DNA of 64,000 nucleotides from Clostridium sp. D53t1_180928_C8 (GTDB taxonomy: Bacteria; Bacillota; Clostridia; Clostridiales; Clostridiaceae). Under the pieces are notes generated by a model. It worked only from the letters and a program-made list of their open reading frames with translations, made no database searches and was not told the DNA's origin. The DNA is taken from contig NZ_JADPEL010000009.1 of assembly GCF_015667795.1 (NCBI RefSeq), forward strand, positions 1 to 64,000. Direction: 5' to 3'. Positions 52,126 through 61,018 of this stretch are shown one piece after another (position 1 is the first letter of the stretch; every line of letters starts with the position of its first letter). The position numbers and the translations under genes are program-made.

Positions 52126-53043
52126 ATGATTAAACCAAAACCATTACAACAAGGTGATAGCGTTGCTATAATAGCACCAGCAAGTCCTGTTGATAAAACT
52201 TTAATAGATAAATGTGTTAGCTCATTAAAAGATCTAGGATTAGAAGTTGTAGTTGGAACGAGCTGTCTATCAGATCACGGATTTTTATCTGGTACTGATG
52301 ATATCAGAGCTAATGATATAAATCGTATGTTCGCAGATAAGAATATAAAAGGAATATTTGCAATTAGAGGGGGTTACGGATGTGCTAGATTATTAGATCT
52401 TATAGATTTTAAGATGATAAAAAAAAATCCAAAGATTTTTGTAGGATATAGTGATATTACAGCACTTCATATTGCTATTAATCAAAAAAGTAAACTTATC
52501 ACATATCATGGTCCAATGGTTTCAACCGAACTAATAAAAGGATTAGATGAGTATAGTGCTGATTATTATAAAAGGTTTCTTTTCTCAAAGGAAAATATAA
52601 ACGAAATCTTTAACCCTATTGGGTGTAATCTTGAAGTTATTAGTCATGGTATAGCTAACGGGCAACTTATAGGTGGAAATTTATCATTAGTTTGCTCTTC
52701 ATTAGGAACTAAGTATGAAATAAATACAAAAAATAAAATACTATTTTTAGAAGAGGTAGACGAAACTCCCTACAAAATTGATAGAATGCTACTTCATCTA
52801 AAACAATCTGGTAAATTTAAAGATGCAAGCGGTATTATTTTAGGATCATTCACCAATTGTATTGCATCGGCTAACAAAAAAAGTTTATCATTAGAAGAAG
52901 TTTTTAATGAAATTATTTTACCATTAAAGAAACCAACTATAAGCAAATTAGTTTGCGGACATTGTCTTCCAACTTTAACACTTCCTTTAGGTTCAAATGT
53001 TATTCTAGATGCTAATGAAAAGAGAATTAAACTAATTCACTAA
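52126..53043 (+). CDS. LD-carboxypeptidase (peptidase family S66)
   Basis: 305 residues. LdcA/MccF-type serine peptidase. N-terminal GDSVAIIAPASPVD, then AIRGGYGCARLLD and the nucleophile motif FVGYSDITALH (Ser in GYSD, near residue 107). The catalytic Glu is expected in LFLEEVDETPYKIDRML and the His in VCGHCLPTLTLPLG. Removes the terminal D-alanine from murein tetrapeptides during recycling, or cleaves microcin-like substrates. I chose the ATG at 52126: the earlier in-frame ATG (52117) overlaps the AAAAGGATG site. Cytosolic. Confidence 0.9.
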   Translation: MIKPKPLQQGDSVAIIAPASPVDKTLIDKCVSSLKDLGLEVVVGTSCLSDHGFLSGTDDIRANDINRMFADKNIKGIFAIRGGYGCARLLDLIDFKMIKKNPKIFVGYSDITALHIAINQKSKLITYHGPMVSTELIKGLDEYSADYYKRFLFSKENINEIFNPIGCNLEVISHGIANGQLIGGNLSLVCSSLGTKYEINTKNKILFLEEVDETPYKIDRMLLHLKQSGKFKDASGIILGSFTNCIASANKKSLSLEEVFNEIILPLKKPTISKLVCGHCLPTLTLPLGSNVILDANEKRIKLIH

Positions 53044-53065
53044 TCACTATTTTTCTTAGTTCCAT

Positions 53066-53122
53066 CCCTTAAAGTTAACGATTCCTGCTACAAATTTATA
53101 TGACAAATCGTTAACTTTAGGG
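53066..53122. terminator. Long hairpin after the LD-carboxypeptidase gene
   Basis: A 13-bp perfect stem AAAGTTAACGATT (53071-53083) with its complement (53106-53118), extended by CCCTT/AGGG with a wobble, and a 22-base loop. No T run follows. It may be a transcription end or part of a mobile-element relic. Confidence 0.5.
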
Positions 53123-53309
53123 TACACTTTAAATTGTAGACTTAAGCTTTAAAGACAGTTCTCGATAAAATTTAATGATATCATCGTAAGAAATTATGTT
53201 ACTTACTGGAGTTTATATGGTTAATTTTCTACATCTAAGATTTAGTTGATACTTTAATTATTATATTTACTTATAAAATTATTAAGTCAGCCTATTTTAA
53301 AAACTATTT

Positions 53310-54266
53310 TCAAGAGGTTTCTTTTAATATATAATCAACAATTTTCATGTATAAATTTAGAGCATCTGTACTTGATAAGTTCTCTAAATAATGAGTACAA
53401 TTTTGCAAGGTATATAACTCAAAGTTATTTTCATATTTTAATGCAGTTTCATATAATTCCACAGAAGTTTCATAGGGTACTATATCATCCTTTAAACTAT
53501 GAATTATAAGTGTATCTGGCAAATCACTTCTTATGTATTCAATAGGACTAAATTCATTTGATATCCTTTCTATATCATTATCAGTAAACTTTTTAACAAC
53601 CTCTTCTGGACCAGCAGATAAATTTACTTTACTTAATCTAGCGGGACCAAATAGATCAATTATATATTTCACTTTAGAAGAATAATTTTTTAATGTTCTA
53701 TCACCAATAAATTCCCCATCATCTGAAAAAGCTGCCATCATAGAAAGTTGAGCACCAGCTGAAGGACCTATCATTCCTATATTATTTACATCAAAATTAT
53801 ACTTATCTTTATTTTTATAAATCCATCTTATTGTATCCTTAACATCTGATATTTGTTCCTCTAAAATTACTTCATCATCCATTAGCTCATATGATGTACT
53901 TATTACTGCATATCCCTCATCCTTTAGCAACTCAATAATAGACTCAATAGCAGATGGAATTACCTTATCTCCATACATCCATCCATTTCCGAATACATAT
54001 ATAATTACTGGAGTAGGTTTATCTGAATCTTTACTTGTATATATATCTAACTTTAACTCTTTATTGCCCCTTTTTTTATATACTATATCTTTATATGTTA
54101 TATCTTTTATTGGTTCATTATAAAAATCACTTGATACAGTAGGTAAACTACTACTTAATTTTATAATTTCAAAGAAAAATTTCATTTTTTTTGCTTGAGT
54201 AAGTGAAATAATTAATATTAAGGTAATAGTACATATGATAATTCCTATTTTTTTTCTTTTTTTCAT
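53310..54266 (-). CDS. Membrane-anchored alpha/beta hydrolase (carboxylesterase-like)
   Basis: 318 residues. A single N-terminal hydrophobic segment (residues 7-24, after KKRKK) anchors or exports it. The esterase fold shows YVFGNGWMYGDK in the oxyanion-hole position, GPSAGAQ with the nucleophile Ser near residue 170, HSLKDDIVPYETS with the catalytic Asp near 263 and CTHYLE with the His near 292. The usual HGGGW is replaced by FGNGW. Resembles bacterial BD-FAE/arylesterase-type hydrolases. Substrate unknown. AGGAGGTAA precedes the ATG. Confidence 0.85.
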   Translation of the reverse strand: MKKRKKIGIIICTITLILIISLTQAKKMKFFFEIIKLSSSLPTVSSDFYNEPIKDITYKDIVYKKRGNKELKLDIYTSKDSDKPTPVIIYVFGNGWMYGDKVIPSAIESIIELLKDEGYAVISTSYELMDDEVILEEQISDVKDTIRWIYKNKDKYNFDVNNIGMIGPSAGAQLSMMAAFSDDGEFIGDRTLKNYSSKVKYIIDLFGPARLSKVNLSAGPEEVVKKFTDNDIERISNEFSPIEYIRSDLPDTLIIHSLKDDIVPYETSVELYETALKYENNFELYTLQNCTHYLENLSSTDALNLYMKIVDYILKETS

Positions 54267-54455
54267 AGTTACCTCCTAAAATAAAGCAATAAATTATTAT
54301 TTATATAATAAAACTTATATTTTAAAATTATTGACACATTGAAAGTATAATAACCATAAATATAAAATAATAATTTGAAATATTTATTAGCTTTTTTTTC
54401 CGAATAATGTTACAATATTTAAGAAAAATATACATATTTAGAGGAGTTGTTTTCT

Positions 54456-55127
54456 ATGCAAAAATACAAAGAAGAATTTATTGAATTTATGGTAAGAAGT
54501 AATGTTTTAAGATTTGGAGAATTTGTTACAAAAAGCGGACGTCAAACACCATTTTTTATTAATACAGGAAACTATACTACAGGAGAACAACTTGAAAAAT
54601 TAGGTGAGTTTTATGCTAAAACTATAAATGAGCGTATTGGCTCTGATGTAGACGTATTATTCGGACCAGCTTACAAAGGAATTCCATTAACTGTTACCAC
54701 AGCTATATCTATGAATAAGCTATATGGCGCAAATGTTGAATATTGTTCAAATAGAAAAGAAGTTAAAGATCATGGTGAAGGTGGAATTTTACTTGGTGCT
54801 AAACTTGATAGCACAAAGAAAGTGGTTATAGTTGAAGATGTTATGACTGCAGGAACTTCAATTTACGAAACAGCACCAATTTTAAAAGCTCAAGGAGATG
54901 TTGAAATTGCTGGATTAGTAATATCTGTAGATAGAATGGAAAAGGGTAGAGGAGAGCAATCTGCACAAGCCGAAATAAAAGAAGCATTCGGAATTACAAC
55001 TTATCCTATAGTTACAATGGCTGAAGTTGTTGAATATTTATATAATAGGGAAATTGATGGAACTATTTATATTGATGATAAAATAAAAGCTGCTATAGCT
55101 GATTATTATACAAAATATGGTGTTTAA
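54456..55127 (+). CDS. pyrE: Orotate phosphoribosyltransferase
   Basis: Makes OMP from orotate and PRPP in pyrimidine synthesis. 223 residues. The N-terminal FGEFVTKSGRQTPFFINTG, the GPAYKGIPL loop and the PRPP motif VVIVEDVMTAGTSI near residue 128 are clear. The ATG at 54456 follows GAGGAG; a TTG three codons earlier is too close to the site. Unlike many genomes it is not next to other pyr genes here. A possible TACAAT -10 lies at 54411, about 40 bases upstream. Confidence 0.95.
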   Translation: MQKYKEEFIEFMVRSNVLRFGEFVTKSGRQTPFFINTGNYTTGEQLEKLGEFYAKTINERIGSDVDVLFGPAYKGIPLTVTTAISMNKLYGANVEYCSNRKEVKDHGEGGILLGAKLDSTKKVVIVEDVMTAGTSIYETAPILKAQGDVEIAGLVISVDRMEKGRGEQSAQAEIKEAFGITTYPIVTMAEVVEYLYNREIDGTIYIDDKIKAAIADYYTKYGV

Positions 55128-55136
55128 TAAAATAAT

Positions 55137-55166
55137 AAAGTCGGCAAGTTAAATTGCCGACTTTTA
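55137..55166. terminator. Bidirectional terminator between pyrE and ilvA
   Basis: An 11-bp GC-containing stem (AAAGTCGGCAA and complement), a 6-base loop and TTTT on the plus strand, with an A-rich upstream flank for the opposite direction. Confidence 0.88.
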
Positions 55167-55173
55167 ATGTATT

Positions 55174-56373
55174 TTAATACATAACTCTAATAGAATACTT
55201 TTCTCTTTCAAATGAATTAATTACTTTTTCAATATGCTCATGACCATTAGTCTCTACTGTAACTTCTAATAGTACATTATGAATTCTGTTTATTGCCTTA
55301 AACTGATTATGTTCAAGTTTCACTACATTAGCGTTTTCTTTTGCTAAAATTTCTGATATTTTTAACAATTCACCTGGTACATTTTTAAGTTCAATTGAGA
55401 AACAAAATAATCTCCCTTTCGAAACAAGTCCATTATTTATTAATGTTGAAATTGTAAGCATATCAATATTTCCACCACTTAATATGCAACATACTTTTTT
55501 ATTTTTTACTTTTAATTTCTTTAATGCAGCTAAAGTTACAACTCCTGATGCTTCAGCCACTAATTTATGTTTTTCAATAAGTAAAAGGAATGCATTTACA
55601 ATATCATTTTCTGAAACTGTTATAATATCATCCACATATTCTCTAACAATTTCAAAAGTTTTACTACCAGGTGTTTTAACTGAAATACCATCAGCAATTG
55701 TATTAACACTATCTAATGTACAAATTTTATCCCTCTTTATACTTAAAGCCATTGAAGGTGCTCCTTCAGCTTGAACACCTATTATTTTTATATTTGGATT
55801 TAGAGATTTAGCAGCAACACTTATACCTGAAATTAATCCTCCTCCACCAATAGGAACAAGTATATAATCCAAATCATTAATTTCTTCAAAAATTTCTAAT
55901 GCAATTGTCCCTTGGCCACAAATTACATCAATATCGTTAAAAGGGTGTATAAAAACCTTTCCTTCTTCTTCCTCTATAGTTTTTGCTTTAACAAAAGCAT
56001 CGTCATAACACTTTCCATGTAGTATTATATTTCCCCCATAATTTTTAGTTGACTCAACCTTCAGATATGGAGTAGTTTCAGGCATAACAATACTTGACTT
56101 TACCCCCATTAAAGAAGATGCATATGCAACTCCTTGAGCATGATTACCAGCAGATGAACAAATAACCCCTTTAGCTTTTTCCTCTTCAGATAAAGAAATA
56201 ATTTTATTTAAAGCCCCTCTAAGCTTATAGGCACCAGTTAATTGTAGATTTTCACATTTCATGTATACTTCATTATTACTACTGTTACTAAATACATTAC
56301 TATATAATAATGGTGTTTTAGTAACAACATCTTTTATATTTTTTCTTGCTTCCTTTATTTTTTCTAGATACAT
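55174..56373 (-). CDS. ilvA: Threonine ammonia-lyase with C-terminal ACT domain
   Basis: 399 residues. PLP enzyme deaminating L-threonine to 2-oxobutyrate. The PLP-binding Lys50 lies in QLTGAYKLRGALN. SSAGNHAQGVAYA and PIGGGGLISGISVA (phosphate loop) are present. One ACT domain (about residues 325-399, CFSIELKNVPGELLKI) ends it. The single-ACT form of about 400 residues can belong to either the catabolic (tdcB) or biosynthetic clostridial type; no ilv genes are adjacent. The ATG at 56373 follows GGGAGG; a TTG upstream is unlikely. Confidence 0.93.
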   Translation of the reverse strand: MYLEKIKEARKNIKDVVTKTPLLYSNVFSNSSNNEVYMKCENLQLTGAYKLRGALNKIISLSEEEKAKGVICSSAGNHAQGVAYASSLMGVKSSIVMPETTPYLKVESTKNYGGNIILHGKCYDDAFVKAKTIEEEEGKVFIHPFNDIDVICGQGTIALEIFEEINDLDYILVPIGGGGLISGISVAAKSLNPNIKIIGVQAEGAPSMALSIKRDKICTLDSVNTIADGISVKTPGSKTFEIVREYVDDIITVSENDIVNAFLLLIEKHKLVAEASGVVTLAALKKLKVKNKKVCCILSGGNIDMLTISTLINNGLVSKGRLFCFSIELKNVPGELLKISEILAKENANVVKLEHNQFKAINRIHNVLLEVTVETNGHEHIEKVINSFEREKYSIRVMY

Positions 56374-56599
56374 AAATATAGCCTCCCTTTTCAATGTGTA
56401 ACTTTAAGCAGATTTTCTAATATATATATTTTATCACATAAATATACAATTATCGATTTTAATTTTATAATTGCTTTCTAAATTAAAAATGTTAATACAA
56501 ATAATTTATATTAATATCATAAACCTATAAATATTTAGTTGTATTAATGAAATATAAACTATATAATTACTTTGAATATTAAGAGACGGAGTGAATAAA

Positions 56600-57340
56600 A
56601 TGGAAGAAAGATTACAAAAGTATATGGCTAGATGTGGTGTGGCTTCTAGAAGAAAGTGTGAAGAAATAATTTTACAAGGAAAAATTAAAGTAAATGGTAA
56701 TATAATAAAAGAAGTTGGATCTAAAATTGATCCTGAAAAAGATATTGTAGAATATAATGATAACATTATAAAAGTAGAAGAAAAAAAGATCTATATAATG
56801 CTTAATAAGCCTGAAGGTTACATAACATCGGCTAAAGATGAGAAGGGAAGAAAAACTGTCTTAGATATAGTAAATGTTGAAGAAAGAATATATCCAATAG
56901 GTAGATTGGATTACGATAGTTCTGGATTACTATTATTAACAAATGATGGTAGTATTTATAATAATATAATTCACCCTAGAGTATCAATCAAGAAAAACTA
57001 TATAGCTGTATGTAGAGGTAAGTTCACCGAAAGTGATATTAAGCATTTTAAAAAAGGTATAGATATCGGTGGTTATGTTACTGCCGAAGCAGATATTGAA
57101 GTAATATCTGAAGAAAAAAGATTTAATAAAAGAACTAATAAAGATGAAATTTTATCAACTGTTGAAATTTCCATTCATGAAGGTAAGAACAGACAAATTA
57201 GAAGAATGTGCTCTTCATTAAATCATGAAGTTATAAGCCTTAAAAGAGTTTCAATAGGTAATATAAAGTTAGGTTATCTAAAAAAGGGAGAATGGAGAAA
57301 CCTAACTGATAGTGAATTAAACTATATTAGAAGTTTATAG
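56600..57340 (+). CDS. rluB: RNA pseudouridine synthase (RluB/RsuA family)
   Basis: 246 residues. N-terminal S4 RNA-binding domain (RLQKYMARCGVASRRKCEE through GKIKVNG) and a TruA-unlike RsuA/RluB catalytic domain with YPIGRLDYDSSGLLLLTNDG carrying the catalytic Asp near residue 108. GKNRQIRRM is also typical. It probably modifies 23S rRNA near the peptidyl transferase region. I start at the ATG at 56600; the GTG upstream overlaps the GGAG site. mnmM follows 11 bases later. Confidence 0.92.
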   Translation: MEERLQKYMARCGVASRRKCEEIILQGKIKVNGNIIKEVGSKIDPEKDIVEYNDNIIKVEEKKIYIMLNKPEGYITSAKDEKGRKTVLDIVNVEERIYPIGRLDYDSSGLLLLTNDGSIYNNIIHPRVSIKKNYIAVCRGKFTESDIKHFKKGIDIGGYVTAEADIEVISEEKRFNKRTNKDEILSTVEISIHEGKNRQIRRMCSSLNHEVISLKRVSIGNIKLGYLKKGEWRNLTDSELNYIRSL

Positions 57341-57351
57341 TGAGGTAAACC

Positions 57352-57891
57352 ATGTTTAAATATGTTTCGGATGTTAGTATATTATCACACAATATTATAA
57401 AAGAATATGTTAAAGATAAAAATATTGCAGTAGATGCAACACTAGGAAATGGATATGATTGTGACTTTTTATCTTCTTGCTTTAAAAAAGTATATGCTTT
57501 TGAAATTCAAAGAGAAGCTTGTGAAAAATACATAGATAAAAATAATAACGTAATAATAATAAATGAATCACATCATAAAATAGATGAATTTGTTAAAGAA
57601 GAAATTAATTGCATATGTTATAATCTTGGATATTTACCTGGTGGAAATAAAGAAGTAACAACACTAGCAGAAACTAGTCTTAAAAGTATACAACTTTCTT
57701 TAGATTTGTTATGTCAAAACGGAATAATGTCTATAGCTATTTATAGAGGGCATAATGAAGGTAAAGAAGAGGAAAGTTGCATTCTTAAGTATTTAAGAGG
57801 CTTACCTAAAAATAAGTTTGGTGTTATGTTACATGAATGTATAAATAGATCTAATACATCTCCTCTATTAGTAATAGTCGAGAAAAAATAA
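57352..57891 (+). CDS. mnmM: tRNA methyltransferase MnmM (YtqB family)
   Basis: 179 residues, small Rossmann-fold SAM methyltransferase of the YtqB family (formerly rRNA methylase-like). SAM motif AVDATLGNGYDCDFL near residue 27, CYNLGYLPGGNKEVTT near 90 and a C-terminal SIAIYRGHNEGKEEE. In Bacillus subtilis this enzyme converts nm5s2U to mnm5s2U in tRNA. It follows rluB by 11 bases behind TGAGGTAA; pairing of two RNA modification genes suits co-expression. Confidence 0.87.
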   Translation: MFKYVSDVSILSHNIIKEYVKDKNIAVDATLGNGYDCDFLSSCFKKVYAFEIQREACEKYIDKNNNVIIINESHHKIDEFVKEEINCICYNLGYLPGGNKEVTTLAETSLKSIQLSLDLLCQNGIMSIAIYRGHNEGKEEESCILKYLRGLPKNKFGVMLHECINRSNTSPLLVIVEKK

Positions 57892-57942
57892 CAACTGTTT
57901 GAATTACTATTTATAAATCTTGCATTTTTTATTATGCTAACA

Positions 57943-57971
57943 TTGATTAAATTTATAAATAATGCTAAAAT
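57943..57971 (+). promoter_or_regulatory. Promoter of the RpiR-type regulator gene
   Basis: TTGATT (57943-57948), a 17-base spacer and TAAAAT (57966-57971) preceded by TGC, an extended -10. The start would fall near 57978. Confidence 0.6.
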
Positions 57972-58004
57972 AATTGAAGTTAATTAAATTAGGAGAATAC
58001 AATA

Positions 58005-58901
58005 ATGGAACGAAGTATCAATGATGAATCAAAGGATTTAATGAAATTAATTCAAATGAGATTTCCTAGGTTAAGTAAGGGACAAAAATTAATTGCTGAA
58101 TATATATTAAAAAATTATGATAAAGCAGCATTTATGACCGCTGCTAAACTTGGTGTTTCAGTTGGAGTATCAGAATCAACTGTAGTAAGATTTGCAATAG
58201 AATTAGGTTTTTCAGGATATCCTAAACTTCAAAAATCTCTTCAAGAATTAATAAAAAATAAGCTAACAACAGTTCAAAGATTAGAATTATCTAGTGATTA
58301 TATTACTGAAGGTCATGCGTTAAAAGGTGTTTTAAAGGCAGATATGGAAAATATAAGATCTACTATGGAAAAAATAGACTATAATACTTTTGAAGATGTT
58401 GTAAATAATATTTTTGCTGCTAAAAGAATATATATCATAGGTCTTAGAAGTTCAATGGCATTAGCTGAATTTTTAGGTTTCTATTTAAATATCATTTTAC
58501 AAAATGTAAAAACTGTAGGATACGGTATTTCTGATATTTTTGAACAAATGATAAATGTTGGTGAAGGCGATTTAGTAATTGGGATTGGTTTCCCACGTTA
58601 TGCAAGTAGAACTATAGATGCTTTAGCTTTTGCTCAAGATAGAGGTGCAAGAGTGGTAGCCGTAACTGATAGCTTTTTATCACCACTTGCAACAAGAGCT
58701 GATTATGCACTAATTGCTCAAAGTAATATGGCTTCATTCGTTGACTCTTTAGTAGCACCTTTATCAGTAATAAATGCTTTAATAATAGCAGTTGGAATGA
58801 GGGAAAAAGAAAATATTTCTTCTACATTTAATAGTCTTGAAGAAATATGGCAAGAATACAATGTCTACTCTTATAATAATAGAAATGTTGGAGATGATTA
58901 G
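58005..58901 (+). CDS. RpiR-family regulator with SIS domain
   Basis: 298 residues. N-terminal HTH_6 domain (LIQMRFPRLSKGQKLIAEYI, with the recognition part VGVSESTVVRFAIELGFSGY) and a C-terminal SIS sugar-phosphate binding domain (from about 125: RIYIIGLRSSMALAEFLGFY, GDLVIGIGFPRYASRT). Such proteins, for example MurR, control sugar or amino sugar use in response to phosphosugars. No sugar genes are adjacent, so the target is unknown. AGGAG precedes the ATG; terminator follows. Confidence 0.9.
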   Translation: MERSINDESKDLMKLIQMRFPRLSKGQKLIAEYILKNYDKAAFMTAAKLGVSVGVSESTVVRFAIELGFSGYPKLQKSLQELIKNKLTTVQRLELSSDYITEGHALKGVLKADMENIRSTMEKIDYNTFEDVVNNIFAAKRIYIIGLRSSMALAEFLGFYLNIILQNVKTVGYGISDIFEQMINVGEGDLVIGIGFPRYASRTIDALAFAQDRGARVVAVTDSFLSPLATRADYALIAQSNMASFVDSLVAPLSVINALIIAVGMREKENISSTFNSLEEIWQEYNVYSYNNRNVGDD

Positions 58902-58917
58902 GATATTTTATTCAAGA

Positions 58918-58945
58918 AAAGGAATTAACATTTGTTAATTCCTTT
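58918..58945 (+). terminator. Terminator after the RpiR gene
   Basis: A 13-bp stem (AAAGGAATTAACA and complement) with a 2-4-base loop; the T tail is short. Confidence 0.7.
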
Positions 58946-58979
58946 AGTTATTATAAATAAAGTTTTAGGAGGATTTTAA

Positions 58980-60194
58980 ATGGCAAAAGTCATTGTAATA
59001 GGCGCTGGCCCTGCAGGAATAATGGCCGCAATTACTGCCTCTAAAAATCATGAAGTTATTCTTTTAGACGGAAATGATAGAGTTGGTAAAAAATTATTTA
59101 TAACAGGAAAAGGAAGATGTAATGTTACAAATGCCAAGGATATAAGTGAGTTTTTCGATTATATTTATGGAAATCCTCATTTCTTATATAGTTCTCTTTA
59201 TTCATTTACAAATGAAGATACTATAAATTTCTTTGAAAACCAAGGTATTAAATTAAAAACAGAACGTGGCGGAAGAATATTCCCATTATCTGATAAATCT
59301 TCTGATATTATAAAAGGACTTTCTAACGGATTAAAAGATAGTAGAGTTCAAGTAAAACTTAACTCAAAAGTTACTAATATAATATCTGAAAACAATAAAA
59401 TATCGGGTGTTATAATAAATGATAGTGAAAAAATAATGGGTGATCATTTTATTATGGCCACTGGTGGCGCTTCTTATCCTCTCACAGGTTCTAGGGGAGA
59501 AGGACAAAAATTTGCTGAAAAGCTTGGACATTCAATAATAGATTTAAAGCCATCATTAGTTCCAATAGAATTAAATGAAAACTGGCTAAAAGAATTAATG
59601 GGATTATCTCTTAAAAATATTTCATTAAGTATTTTAAAAAATAATAAAACTGTTTATAAAGAACAAGGAGAAATGTTATTTACAAGCTATGGAATATCTG
59701 GACCATTAGTATTAAAAGGTTCTAGATTTGTAAAAAACGACTCAAAATATACGGCTTTGCTTGATTTAAAGCCAGCTCTTGAAACTCATGAACTTGATAA
59801 AAGAATACAAAAGGATTTTTTAAAGTATCAAAATAAAGAGTTTAAAAATTCTTTAAATGATTTATTACCTCAAAAGATAATTCCTTTAATAATTAGATTA
59901 AGTGGCATTCCTGAAGAAAAAAAGGTAAATGTTATAACTAAAGATGAAAGAAAAAATCTTGTTAATTTAATTAAAAACATTAAAATGGAGATTAAAGGAT
60001 TAAGACCAATCGCTGAAGCAATAGTAACTGCTGGAGGAGTTAACACTTTAGAAATTGATCCATCTACTATGAAATCTAAGCTAATTACAAATTTATCATT
60101 TGCGGGTGAAGTCATAGATGTAGATGCATTTACTGGTGGTTATAACGTGCAAATAGCATTATCAACTGGATATATTGCAGGAAGCAATATATAG
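58980..60194 (+). CDS. HI0933/YhiN-family flavoprotein (NAD(P)/FAD-dependent oxidoreductase)
   Basis: 404 residues. Rossmann FAD motif VIGAGPAGIMAAITA at the N-terminus. The family-specific GKKLFITGKGRCNVTNA follows near residue 37. TERGGRIFPLSDKS, ATGGASYPLTGSRGEG and the C-terminal VIDVDAFTGGYNVQIALSTG complete the pattern. Members are called aminoacetone oxidases or BaiN-like reductases; activity in this organism is not known. AGGAGG lies before the ATG. Confidence 0.9.
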   Translation: MAKVIVIGAGPAGIMAAITASKNHEVILLDGNDRVGKKLFITGKGRCNVTNAKDISEFFDYIYGNPHFLYSSLYSFTNEDTINFFENQGIKLKTERGGRIFPLSDKSSDIIKGLSNGLKDSRVQVKLNSKVTNIISENNKISGVIINDSEKIMGDHFIMATGGASYPLTGSRGEGQKFAEKLGHSIIDLKPSLVPIELNENWLKELMGLSLKNISLSILKNNKTVYKEQGEMLFTSYGISGPLVLKGSRFVKNDSKYTALLDLKPALETHELDKRIQKDFLKYQNKEFKNSLNDLLPQKIIPLIIRLSGIPEEKKVNVITKDERKNLVNLIKNIKMEIKGLRPIAEAIVTAGGVNTLEIDPSTMKSKLITNLSFAGEVIDVDAFTGGYNVQIALSTGYIAGSNI

Positions 60195-60240
60195 TCAAAA
60201 TTTTAAATTTAGTAAATATAAACAGTAAGTTTCTATAATA

Positions 60241-60269
60241 TTGTTATAAATTAAATTTAATTATATAAT
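60241..60269 (+). promoter_or_regulatory. Promoter of the cmk-ispH-rpsA cluster
   Basis: TTGTTA (60241-60246), a 17-base spacer and TATAAT (60264-60269), with a start near 60276 and a leader of about 43 bases. Confidence 0.6.
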
Positions 60270-60318
60270 TAATAAGAACATAAGATAGAGGTTTTATTTG
60301 AAAGGTGGAAAAATTATT

Positions 60319-60975
60319 ATGAGAATATCTGTAGCGATAGATGGACCAGCGGGTGCGGGTAAAAGCACAATAGCTAAATTAGTAGGAAAAAAGTTTGATT
60401 TAATGTATATCAATACTGGAGCAATGTATAGAGCTGTAGCTTTATTAGCTAAAAAGAATGATATTAGTACTACTAATATTGATGCATTAATGACTATGAT
60501 AGACAATATGGAAATGCATTTTGAAAATGATGATCTAATTTTAGATGGTATTAATATTCAAAATGAAATAACAATGCCAGAAATAAGTGAGATAGTTTCT
60601 AATTATGCTTCTATTCCAGAAGTAAGAAGTAAGCTTGTTAGTTTACAAAGAAAAATGTCTGAAAAATACAATGTAATTATGGATGGTAGAGATATTGGTA
60701 CAGTAGTTTTAAAAAATTCAAAATTTAAATTTTTCTTAACAGCAACACCAGAAGAAAGAGCGAGAAGAAGATATACAGAGCTTTTAAATAGAGGGTTAGA
60801 TGTTAATTATGATAAACTTTTAGAAGATATAATAAGAAGAGATCATATTGATAGTACTCGTGCTGTTGATCCATTAAGAAAAGCTGATGACGCTATAGAA
60901 ATTGATAGTTCAAACTATAATATTAACGAAGTAACTGAAATAATTTGTAATTTTATAGAAAATGCTTTACAATAG
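60319..60975 (+). CDS. cmk: Cytidylate kinase
   Basis: 218 residues. Phosphorylates CMP/dCMP. P-loop DGPAGAGKST near residues 8-17, NTGAMYRAVALLA, VIMDGRDIGTVVL and the TATPEERARRRYTELL lid region are all conserved. The ATG at 60319 follows AAAGGTGG; an upstream in-frame TTG precedes the site. It heads the cmk-ispH-rpsA cluster, an order common to clostridia. Confidence 0.95.
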   Translation: MRISVAIDGPAGAGKSTIAKLVGKKFDLMYINTGAMYRAVALLAKKNDISTTNIDALMTMIDNMEMHFENDDLILDGINIQNEITMPEISEIVSNYASIPEVRSKLVSLQRKMSEKYNVIMDGRDIGTVVLKNSKFKFFLTATPEERARRRYTELLNRGLDVNYDKLLEDIIRRDHIDSTRAVDPLRKADDAIEIDSSNYNINEVTEIICNFIENALQ

Positions 60976-61018
60976 ATTAAGAGATAGCTTTTAAAACTAA
61001 AGATATAGGAGAAAATTT

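Noticed and set aside
60195-60318. Riboswitch before cmk
   Set aside because: The gap is only about 120 bases with a promoter; no structured or conserved motif is visible.
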